Below, in pieces: positions 1 to 7,047 of a stretch of DNA of 38,041 nucleotides (position 1 is the first letter of the stretch; every line of letters begins with the position of its first letter). The DNA comes from Bacteroidales bacterium UBA5072 (lineage in GTDB: Bacteria > Bacteroidota > Bacteroidia > Bacteroidales > UBA10428). Made by a program: the position numbers and the translations under genes. The stretch spans positions 23,218-61,258 of the forward strand of contig DIAS01000188.1 of NCBI GenBank assembly GCA_002415855.1. The letters run 5' to 3'. The notes beneath the pieces were generated by a model. That model saw only the letters and a list, made by a program, of their open reading frames with translations, was not told the origin of the DNA and ran no database searches.

Positions 1-70
1 GTTGTATGTTGTAAGTTGTAAGTTGTGGGTTGTAGGTTGTAAGTTGTGGGTTGTAGGTTGTAAGTTGTAT
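1..70. repeat. 7-nt tandem satellite, ten units
   Basis: Ten consecutive heptamers of the form GTTGTRR (variants GTTGTAT, GTTGTAA, GTTGTGG, GTTGTAG) fill the first 70 bases, in register with no interruption. The array may continue beyond the left edge of the window. It lies just downstream of the glycerol kinase stop codon. It has no spacers, so it is not CRISPR. Function is unknown; arrays of this kind expand and contract by slippage. Confidence 0.9.
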
Positions 71-107
71 GTAATTCAGATTATTGGCAAAGTTGCATAG
101 TTGCACC

Positions 108-1598
108 TTAATCCCTTGTCCAGCTGATGGCAGCCTTTATCGCCCTGTTCCAGCCGTGCATGAGCTCATGGATCTTTTCAGGCGGCAGTTGGGGTGAAAA
201 CGCACGATCGAGTTGCCATTGCTGCTGCATATTGGCAATATCATCCCAGTAACCCACGGCCAGGCCTGCCAGATATGCAGCCCCGAGGGCTGTGGTTTCA
301 GTTATTCTGGGCCGTACAACCCTGGTACCAATGAGGTCGCTCTGGAACTGCATCAGCATGTCGTTTACCGTCGCCCCGCCGTCCACGCGAAGCTCTTTGA
401 TCTTTATGCCAGAATCCGCCTCCATGGCCTGTAATACTTCAAATGTCTGGTAGGCAATGCTGTCAATTGCCGCGCGGGCTATATGAGCTGCTGTCGATCC
501 GCGTGTTAGCCCAACAAGCGTGCCGCGGGCATGCTGATTCCAATGTGGTGCACCCAGTCCGGAAAAAGCTGGTATGAAGTATACGCCTTCACTGTCTTTT
601 ACTTTGGCAGCAAGCTTCTCAACATCAGCGGATTTCCGGATAATGCCCAGACTGTCGCGTAACCATTGCACCACAGCACCTGCAATAAAGATGCTGCCCT
701 CAAGGGCGTAATGAACCTGGTTGTTGATCCTCCAGGCAACGGTTGTCAGCAGGTTGTTGCTGGAATCAATAGGTTTTTCACCTGTATTCATCATCATGAA
801 GCAACCTGTGCCGTATGTATTTTTCACCATACCAGGATTAACGCAAAGCTGTCCGAAAAGCGCAGCCTGCTGGTCGCCGGCGATTCCGGCCAGGTGAACG
901 GGAGATGAGAACAAACCTGCCGTTTTACCATAAACTTCACTGGATGATCTGACTTCGGGCAACATGCTTTCAGGAATGTCAAAAATCTCAAGCAGCTCTT
1001 TGTCCCATTCCAGTGAATGGATATTGAAAAGCATGGTCCTTGAAGCATTGGACACATCTGTGATGTGCAACTTTCCCTGGGTGAGGTTCCATATCAGCCA
1101 GGTATCAATGGTCCCGAATGCCAGTTGACCTTCCTTTGCCAGCTGTCTTGCTCCCTCAACATGTTCAAGAATCCAGTTGATCTTGGTGGCAGAGAAATAA
1201 GCATCAATAATCAGTCCCGTTTTCTGCCGGATCCGGGTACCTCTTCCGGCTTGTTTCATCTGATCGCAATAGGCCGATGTTCTGCGGTCCTGCCAGACTA
1301 TGGCATTGTGCACCGGTTTGCCGGTATGCCTATTCCAAACTACCGTGGTTTCGCGCTGGTTTGTGATCCCGATTGCGGCAATCTGTGAGCTGTCAATACC
1401 GGCTCGTGTAATGACTTCAAGTGCTACTCCGGCTTGTGTGGACCAGATCTCACCGGCATCATGTTCCACCCATCCGGGCTGGGGATAGATCTGAGTAAAC
1501 TCCTTCTGTGCTGCCGAGACCGGTTCCCCGTGATGATTAAAAAGGATCGCACGGGAACTCGTGGTGCCCTGGTCTAAAGCAAGAATGTAGCTGTTCAT
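108..1598 (-). CDS. glpK: Glycerol kinase
   Basis: ATP-dependent phosphorylation of glycerol to sn-glycerol 3-phosphate in the cytoplasm. At 496 residues it has the usual length of the FGGY-family enzyme. The N-terminal phosphate-binding motif DQGTTSSR starts at residue 9. Glycerol contacts expected by analogy with the E. coli enzyme are present as R82-E83 (in NQRET), Y134 and the catalytic base D242 (in GIAGDQQAALFGQ). The C-terminal FGGY signature RVDGGATVNDMLMQFQSDL is intact. It lies 110 nt downstream of the glycerol-3-phosphate dehydrogenase gene on the same strand, so glpD-glpK are probably co-transcribed. No glycerol facilitator gene is visible here; it may lie outside the window. Confidence 0.97.
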   Translation of the reverse strand: MNSYILALDQGTTSSRAILFNHHGEPVSAAQKEFTQIYPQPGWVEHDAGEIWSTQAGVALEVITRAGIDSSQIAAIGITNQRETTVVWNRHTGKPVHNAIVWQDRRTSAYCDQMKQAGRGTRIRQKTGLIIDAYFSATKINWILEHVEGARQLAKEGQLAFGTIDTWLIWNLTQGKLHITDVSNASRTMLFNIHSLEWDKELLEIFDIPESMLPEVRSSSEVYGKTAGLFSSPVHLAGIAGDQQAALFGQLCVNPGMVKNTYGTGCFMMMNTGEKPIDSSNNLLTTVAWRINNQVHYALEGSIFIAGAVVQWLRDSLGIIRKSADVEKLAAKVKDSEGVYFIPAFSGLGAPHWNQHARGTLVGLTRGSTAAHIARAAIDSIAYQTFEVLQAMEADSGIKIKELRVDGGATVNDMLMQFQSDLIGTRVVRPRITETTALGAAYLAGLAVGYWDDIANMQQQWQLDRAFSPQLPPEKIHELMHGWNRAIKAAISWTRD

Positions 1599-1635
1599 AT
1601 AATTGTCATTAAGTCAATGGCTGTCATTTCTCATC

Positions 1636-1664
1636 GTCATCCTGAGCAAAAGCGCAGGATCTGT
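1636..1664. repeat. REP-like palindrome between glpD and glpK
   Basis: The segment reads GTCATCCTGAGC, AAAA, then GCGCAGGATCTGT. It forms a short hairpin (ATCCTG pairing with CAGGAT). It resembles the dispersed GTCATCCTGAGC...AGGATCTGT palindromes often found between Bacteroidota genes; that resemblance is from memory. A more degenerate relative lies at 16698-16730. It sits between two co-oriented genes and could modulate mRNA decay. Confidence 0.5.
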
Positions 1665-1708
1665 ACCCAAAAGATGCTTCCTGCAGGTTAGCACGACATC
1701 ACAATCTG

Positions 1709-3274
1709 CTAACATAAATAGTTCTTCACCAGCTTGTTATATTCCTCTACCTGTGCGACTTCCCATGCTGTGTCAAGGCCCAGTTCACGCGCGAGGATGG
1801 CAGCTACACCGGGTGCCATTTCCATGCTGGCTTTTGCATCCAGGAACAAGGCCCGTGTTCTCCTTGCCAAAACATCCTCTATCTTGCGGGGCATTTCATG
1901 GCGGCAGATCCAGATGACCTCTGCCCTGGTGTAAGGCAAAAGTGGATGCATAAGCATGTCATTTCCTGCTTCCTGAACCGACAATGCCTTTATATCATGC
2001 ACATGCACACCATAAATGTGCAACCGGTCGCTTTGCAGATGCCCTTCACCTATGCCAAATACAGCAAGATCCCGAGTAATGCAGCTTCTTTTTTCGAGCA
2101 TACCGGCCTTCATGATCCTGTCAAGTGCGTCCTGTGCCATTCGCCGGTAGATCGTCCATTTTCCGCCTTCAACGGTCACCAGACCGGATGAAGATATCCT
2201 GATCTTGTGCCTTCGCGAAATTTCACGTGTTGCCTCCGGGTCATCCGGATTGGCGGCCAGCGGACGCAGGCCGGCAAAAACGGAAAGGATATCCGACCTT
2301 TTGGGAGGAATGCGCAGGTATTTCTCAGCTGTTTGAAGAATGAAACTGATTTCTTCTTCAAGGGCCCTCGGCTCCAGGCTGATAGTATCAACCGGAGTAT
2401 CGGTGGTGCCCACAACAATTTTCCCGTACCAAGGTATGGCAAAAAGCACCCTCCCATCGTCTGTTTTCGGGATCATCAAGGCAGATGTGCCGGGGAGAAA
2501 CTTCTGCTCGAGGACAATATGGATTCCCTGGCTGGGCCTTATGGTCCGTTCTATGACGGGCTGGTCCATTTTCAGTATATCATCGGTAAAAACACCGGTA
2601 GCATTGACAACAACCCTGCTGTTTATTCTGAGCTTCTGGCCGGTCACGGCATCTCTGGCAATTACCCCTGTTACCCTTCCAGCCTCATTTTTCAGCAGAT
2701 CCGTAACCTTGCAGTAATTCAGAGCAATACTGCCCTTTTCCAGAATAGACCTGATAAGCGAAATGAGCAATCTTGAATCATCGAACTGACCATCGTGATA
2801 AACCACACCGCCTTTCAATCCGTTACGCTGCAGGTTCGGCAATCGCCTGAGTGTTTCATCAGATCTAATAAAATGTGACTTTCCAAGACTAAGACGGCCT
2901 GCCAGAATATCATAAAACTTAAGCCCGACAGTATACATCAGCGCTTCCCACCAGCTATAAACAGGTATCACAAACTCCTGATTGTAAGTAAGGTGTGGTG
3001 CGTTTTGCAATATTCTCCCCCGTTCTTTCAGGGCTTCCATTACAAGAACTAGGTCGCCCTGGGCCAGGTACCTGACTCCCCCATGAATGAGCTTTGTGCT
3101 GCGGCTTGAAGTTCCCTTGCCGAAATCCTCCTGATCCAGAAGCAGGGAGTTAAAACCACGCGAAGCCGCATCAAAGGCTATACCGGCACCGGTGGCACCA
3201 CCGCCAATAACAATAACATCCCATGTTTTTTGGGTATTGTTGCGCACAATGGAAAACAATGCTTCACGATTCAT
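1709..3274 (-). CDS. glpD: Glycerol-3-phosphate dehydrogenase (FAD)
   Basis: FAD-dependent oxidation of sn-glycerol 3-phosphate to dihydroxyacetone phosphate, passing electrons to the quinone pool at the inner membrane. The Rossmann dinucleotide motif GGGATGAG starts at residue 24, followed by the family signature around TSSRSTKLIHGGVRYLAQGD (residues about 56-75). The oxidoreductase core continues to about residue 370, and a C-terminal alpha-helical domain follows. The length of 521 residues is normal for the aerobic GlpD/GlpA-type enzyme. It is the first gene of a likely two-gene operon with glpK downstream. GlpA of the anaerobic complex is a related alternative, but no glpB or glpC follows. 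Confidence 0.95.
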   Translation of the reverse strand: MNREALFSIVRNNTQKTWDVIVIGGGATGAGIAFDAASRGFNSLLLDQEDFGKGTSSRSTKLIHGGVRYLAQGDLVLVMEALKERGRILQNAPHLTYNQEFVIPVYSWWEALMYTVGLKFYDILAGRLSLGKSHFIRSDETLRRLPNLQRNGLKGGVVYHDGQFDDSRLLISLIRSILEKGSIALNYCKVTDLLKNEAGRVTGVIARDAVTGQKLRINSRVVVNATGVFTDDILKMDQPVIERTIRPSQGIHIVLEQKFLPGTSALMIPKTDDGRVLFAIPWYGKIVVGTTDTPVDTISLEPRALEEEISFILQTAEKYLRIPPKRSDILSVFAGLRPLAANPDDPEATREISRRHKIRISSSGLVTVEGGKWTIYRRMAQDALDRIMKAGMLEKRSCITRDLAVFGIGEGHLQSDRLHIYGVHVHDIKALSVQEAGNDMLMHPLLPYTRAEVIWICRHEMPRKIEDVLARRTRALFLDAKASMEMAPGVAAILARELGLDTAWEVAQVEEYNKLVKNYLC

Positions 3275-3437
3275 AAAGCTGTGCAGGACAAATTAACAGT
3301 AGGGTATAAACTTACAATTCAAAACCCAATTTTCAAATGATTAACATGCAAAATGATTATTATTTTTAAAAATTAACCTTGCCGGTGAGACAAGGTCAAT
3401 TATCAGGTTTTCCGGACGTGAAATGGGGGAACAGGCC

Positions 3438-4337
3438 TCAGTATGCCTTAACAGTTTCCAGTTTAGTGGCGAACTTCTGCACAACCGCTTCCTGCTGTGC
3501 AACCTTTACCCTGACTTCTTCCTGCTGTGTTTCATTCTGGGGAATATCCCTGTTGCAGTCTTCAATTTCCTTGTTGGCTTTGTTTATCTTGTTTTCTGAG
3601 GATTCAATATCATTCAGCAGTTTCTTCTTCTGCTTTTCCAGGTCTTTCAGATAACCGGCCTTGCCTTCTTTGGCAGCCCCTTCTTCCATGGTTGTCAACT
3701 GATTGTTCTGTTCCAGTATCTCGGAAGTCAGCTTGGTGACTTCGCTGTTCTTAAGCACAATATCGTCATTTGCAGTAGTAATGGTTGTTTTACTTGATTG
3801 GATTGATTTTTGCATTCGTGATTTTTCATTTTCCAGTTTATCAAGCTCATCGTTTAAATCTTTCAATTTTTTCTCCTCTGCCTCCAACTCATCTTTTACA
3901 AAGTCGGTATACTGATCCTTGGCAAAGTTTTTCAGAAAATCCTTTGCCAGGGTGAGTTCAGCTTCACCGGTAGCTTTTTCGAGGTATATATCCTTTTTCA
4001 GTTCCAGGCTGACCTGAAGGAGTATAAGGGAATCCCGGCTCAGCAGCTTGCTGTAAATGTTGACCGGATTGGGCGAAATCTTTTTTAGGATAGCTCCGAA
4101 AATTGTCATTTCACCAAATTCACTGACAACTTTCGATTTTGTACCTGATTCCAGGACCTTGATCCAGCTTTTCTGAGTTTTTTCAAGGCTAACCTCGGGA
4201 ATTGATACGATCAGTCCGGGATATGTAGCAGTTTTAAAGGCAACGCTGTCCTCAGAAACGACTATGGGTTTCTGAGCGTTCAGTACTGCTCCTGTTTCCA
4301 ACAGGAACAGCAAAAGCAAGGGTTTTATTGTCTTCAT
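3438..4337 (-). CDS. Secreted coiled-coil protein of unknown function
   Basis: The family is not recognised. This 299-residue protein begins with a signal peptide (MKTIKPLLLLFLLETGAVLNAQ, probable cleavage after NAQ near residue 22). Residues about 25-145 form a mixed N-terminal region. From about residue 148 to the end it is a long, highly charged coiled coil rich in Lys, Glu and Asn (for example ELEAEEKKLKDLNDELDKLE). There are no transmembrane segments after the signal, so a periplasmic location is likely. It is about 160 nt upstream of glpD on the same strand and could be transcribed with it, but nothing links it functionally to glycerol metabolism. It is divergent from the GH3 gene at 4576. 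Confidence 0.8.
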   Translation of the reverse strand: MKTIKPLLLLFLLETGAVLNAQKPIVVSEDSVAFKTATYPGLIVSIPEVSLEKTQKSWIKVLESGTKSKVVSEFGEMTIFGAILKKISPNPVNIYSKLLSRDSLILLQVSLELKKDIYLEKATGEAELTLAKDFLKNFAKDQYTDFVKDELEAEEKKLKDLNDELDKLENEKSRMQKSIQSSKTTITTANDDIVLKNSEVTKLTSEILEQNNQLTTMEEGAAKEGKAGYLKDLEKQKKKLLNDIESSENKINKANKEIEDCNRDIPQNETQQEEVRVKVAQQEAVVQKFATKLETVKAY

Positions 4338-4504
4338 GGATCAATAGTTTAACTAAAGTTATCACTTTTCTTTCATGTAAGCCAGAAAAATTTCATAGTA
4401 ATAAAGCCTTTCTGTACCAAAGAACAGAGCGGTGCGCTCGTTCATCCTGAGAATTCATGTTTTGGTCGATTAATTGCCAATCGGGTGCATTAGTTTGACC
4501 TGGC

Positions 4505-4538
4505 TTGTAAACAGACTTGCATACTTTTTATACTTTTG
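4505..4538 (+). promoter_or_regulatory. Candidate promoter for the first GH3 gene
   Basis: A perfect Bacteroidota -7 element, TACTTTTG, lies at 4531-4538. A weak upstream TTG lies at 4505-4507 with a gap of 23 nt, slightly longer than the usual 19-21. The start codon at 4576 would leave a leader of roughly 30-35 nt. The assignment rests mainly on the -7 match. Confidence 0.45.
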
Positions 4539-4575
4539 GTTCATATAACCGGTTCAAAATTCAAAATACAAAACC

Positions 4576-6903
4576 ATGAAAAACCCCATTATTACCATTG
4601 TATTTGCCGCCCTGGTCTTTCTCTCCATGAGCAGCTGCAGGAAATGGAGCGAAACCGCCAATGGCAGTCTGATCGTTGTGACAAACAAGGGAGGCCAGAC
4701 GCTGGGCTACGATACTGCTTCCGGAATCAACCTATTGTTTGACAAGGGATTTGCCTTCAAGGACCTCAGTAAGGATGGAAAGCTGGATCTATATGAAGAT
4801 TGGCGACTGCCTGCCGATGAGCGTGCAAAGGATCTGGCTTCAAAAATGAGTATCGAACAGATCGCCGGACTCATGCTGTACAGTGCACACCAGGCTATTC
4901 CTGCCGGAGTTACGCGTTTTGGTGCGGCAACCTACAATGGGAAACCTTATGCTGAAAGTGGGGCAAAACCTTATGATCTTACTGATCAGCAGGCGCAGTT
5001 CCTGCGGGATGATAACCTGCGGCATGTTTTGGTCACCACGGTTGAAAATCCGGAAGTGGCTGCTCTGTGGAACAACAAAGTGCAGGCACTTTGCGAAGGA
5101 ATCGGCCTGGGTATTCCGGCTAACAACAGTTCCGACCCCAGGCACCAGGCAACTTCAACAGCTGAGTACAATGTGGGTTCTGAAGGACAGATCTCACTCT
5201 GGCCTGGCTCATTGGGTATGGCCGCAACGTTTGACCCTGAAATCGTCAGGCATTTCGGACAGATAGCCTCCAGGGAATACCGTGCGCTGGGCATCTCCAC
5301 AGCCCTGTCACCGCAGATCGACTTGGGTACTGAACCCAGGTGGGCACGCTTTAGCGGGACTTTCGGCGAAAGTCCCCGGCTCAGTACCGACATGGCACGT
5401 GCCTATGTAGATGGATTCCAGACCTCCTCCGGTGATAAGGAAATTGCAGGGGGCTGGGGTTATACCAGCGTAAATGCCATGATCAAGCACTGGCCCGGTG
5501 GTGGACCCGAAGAAGGTGGCCGCGATGCTCATTTCTCCTATGGAAAGTATGCCGTGTATCCGGGCAATAACCTGGCCGATCAACTCCTGCCTTTTACCGA
5601 GGGAGCCTTTAAGCTTGAAGGATCCACCAAAATGGCCTCGGCAGTGATGCCTTATTATACCATTTCCTGGGGTGTGGACACAAAATACAAGGAAAACGTA
5701 GGGAACAGCTACAGTGCATACCTGATCAACGACCTGCTCCGCGGTACTTATGGCTTTGAAGGTGTCGCCTGCACCGACTGGGGCGTGACAAAAGATAATC
5801 CTGCCGTGAACAGCTTCGGGACTACTTCCTGGGGCGTCGAGTCCCTGTCTGTCGCTGAACGGCATTACAAGGCCATTATGGCAGGTATGGACCAGTTCGG
5901 CGGTAACAACGACAAGGGCCCTGTTGTGGAAGCCTATGCCATGGGCGTGAAAGAGCATGGCGAGGAATTCATGAGGAAAAGATTTGAGGAATCTGCAGTT
6001 CGCCTCCTGAAGAATATCTTCCGCGTCGGCCTTTTCGAAAATCCTTATCTCGATGTGGAAATCAGCAAAGCTGCAGTCGGCAATCCCGATTTTATGAAAG
6101 CCGGGTATGAGGCACAGCTTAAATCAATTGTCATGGTGAAGAACAGTGGTAAGACGCTGCCTTTGAAGAAAACCCTGACCGCATACGTGCCCAAGAGATT
6201 TACTCCGGCAGGACGTAACTTTTTTGGCATGGAAACACCCGCTTCACTCAATTATCCGGTAAGCATCGATGTGGTCAGGAAGTACTTCAGCGTAACAGAT
6301 AATCCCGGTGAAGCCGATTTTGCCCTTGTATTCATTACCAGTCCCAATTCGGGCAGCGGATACGATCCTGAAGATCTCAGAAAGGGCGGGAATGGCTATG
6401 TCCCCATCAGTCTGCAGTATGGCCCTTATAAGGCTGTGGATGCCCGCGATACCAGTATCGCAGGTGGCGATCCGCTGGAAAAATTTACCAACAGGAGCTA
6501 CAAAAACAAGCAGGTAACTGCCGTCAACACCACTGATTTGAAGATGGTCGTGGATGCAAGGAAGGCATTGCAGGGCAAACCCGTTATTGTGATCGTTGAT
6601 GTTTCCAAGCCTATGGTATTCAGTGAATTCGAAAAAGAAGTGCAGGCGATTCTGCTCACCTTTGGGGTTCAGGATCAGGCAGTAATGGATATAGTTTCGG
6701 GTGCGGCTGAACCTTCGGGCCTGCTGCCTTTCCAGATGCCCGCTGATATGAAAACAGTGGAACTGCAAAAGGAGGATGTGCCTTACGATATGACCTGCCA
6801 TGTAGATGCCGAAGGCAATACCTACGACTTCGGATTCGGCATGAACTGGGGGGGTGTAATCAGCGATGCAAGGACTGAAAAATACAAGAAGACGGCAAGG
6901 TAA
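4576..6903 (+). CDS. GH3 beta-glucosidase-type lipoprotein
   Basis: Predicted exported glycoside hydrolase family 3 enzyme releasing beta-linked glucose or a related sugar from oligosaccharide ends. The signal peptide ends in a lipobox (LSMSSC, lipidated C21), indicating an envelope-anchored protein. The motif DLYEDWRLPADERAKDLASK near residues 70-90 is typical of Bacteroidota GH3 proteins. The TIM barrel follows, with MIKHWPGGG and the nucleophile motif GVACTDWGV, where D401 is the predicted nucleophile. The second alpha/beta domain occupies about residues 500-750. At 775 residues it ends soon after the FGFGMNW motif and lacks the C-terminal fibronectin-III domain of the GH3 at 12652. The exact substrate cannot be read from sequence; beta-xylosidase or exoglucanase activity is possible. 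Confidence 0.92.
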   Translation: MKNPIITIVFAALVFLSMSSCRKWSETANGSLIVVTNKGGQTLGYDTASGINLLFDKGFAFKDLSKDGKLDLYEDWRLPADERAKDLASKMSIEQIAGLMLYSAHQAIPAGVTRFGAATYNGKPYAESGAKPYDLTDQQAQFLRDDNLRHVLVTTVENPEVAALWNNKVQALCEGIGLGIPANNSSDPRHQATSTAEYNVGSEGQISLWPGSLGMAATFDPEIVRHFGQIASREYRALGISTALSPQIDLGTEPRWARFSGTFGESPRLSTDMARAYVDGFQTSSGDKEIAGGWGYTSVNAMIKHWPGGGPEEGGRDAHFSYGKYAVYPGNNLADQLLPFTEGAFKLEGSTKMASAVMPYYTISWGVDTKYKENVGNSYSAYLINDLLRGTYGFEGVACTDWGVTKDNPAVNSFGTTSWGVESLSVAERHYKAIMAGMDQFGGNNDKGPVVEAYAMGVKEHGEEFMRKRFEESAVRLLKNIFRVGLFENPYLDVEISKAAVGNPDFMKAGYEAQLKSIVMVKNSGKTLPLKKTLTAYVPKRFTPAGRNFFGMETPASLNYPVSIDVVRKYFSVTDNPGEADFALVFITSPNSGSGYDPEDLRKGGNGYVPISLQYGPYKAVDARDTSIAGGDPLEKFTNRSYKNKQVTAVNTTDLKMVVDARKALQGKPVIVIVDVSKPMVFSEFEKEVQAILLTFGVQDQAVMDIVSGAAEPSGLLPFQMPADMKTVELQKEDVPYDMTCHVDAEGNTYDFGFGMNWGGVISDARTEKYKKTAR

Positions 6904-6939
6904 GCCTGAAACGTTGGCAGTAAATTTGAAATTGAACAC

Positions 6940-6980
6940 AGATCCACCCTTCAGGGGCAATAACCCTTGAAGGGTGTCTG
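6940..6980. repeat. Strong palindrome (REP-like) between GH3 and GH9
   Basis: ACCCTTCAGGG at 6946-6956 and CCCTTGAAGGGT at 6964-6975 are near-perfect inverted repeats around a 7-nt loop, with one bulge. Outer CAGA/TCTG arms extend the stem. It begins 36 nt after the GH3 stop. No T-run follows the stem, so it is not a classic intrinsic terminator. It may still stop or protect the upstream transcript, or be a REP-type element. Confidence 0.6.
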
Positions 6981-6987
6981 CAAAAAA

Positions 6988-7018
6988 TTTGCAAATCTCT
7001 CAATAATGCCCTATTTTG
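6988..7018 (+). promoter_or_regulatory. Candidate promoter of the GH9 gene
   Basis: TTTG at 6988-6991 is followed after 20 nt by TATTTTG at 7012-7018. This matches the Bacteroidota -33/-7 spacing, with a -7 element one T short of TAnnTTTG. Transcription would begin around 7024-7026, giving a leader of about 20-25 nt before the ATG at 7048. This would make GH9 independently transcribed from the upstream GH3. Confidence 0.5.
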
Positions 7019-7038
7019 TACAAAATTTGTGTACAAAA
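7014..7038. promoter_or_regulatory. Perfect 9-nt inverted repeat, candidate operator of GH9
   Basis: The arms TTTTGTACA (7014-7022) and TGTACAAAA (7030-7038) are exact reverse complements around a 7-nt AT-rich spacer (AAATTTG). The left arm overlaps the putative -7 element and the right arm ends 9 nt before the GH9 start codon. This is the expected position for a repressor operator. As RNA it could instead fold into a hairpin next to the start codon. The cognate regulator is unknown. Confidence 0.6.
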
Positions 7039-7047
7039 CATACCACC

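Noticed and set aside
1..70. CRISPR-like array
   Set aside because: Units are 7 nt with no spacers, and no cas genes are present.
2207..2776. 189-codon plus-strand frame inside glpD
   Set aside because: Antisense shadow of a well-supported gene, with no recognisable domain.
5308..5958. 216-codon minus-strand frame inside the first GH3
   Set aside because: Antisense shadow of the GH3 barrel; composition and lack of motifs argue against coding.
6940..6980. Intrinsic terminator after the first GH3
   Set aside because: The stem is strong but is followed by an A-rich rather than a T-rich tract, so it is listed as a palindrome instead.
6967..7047. Extended N-terminus for the GH9 protein starting at 6967
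   Set aside because: It begins inside a strong hairpin and upstream of the likely promoter, and it places 27 residues before a perfect lipoprotein signal starting at 7048.
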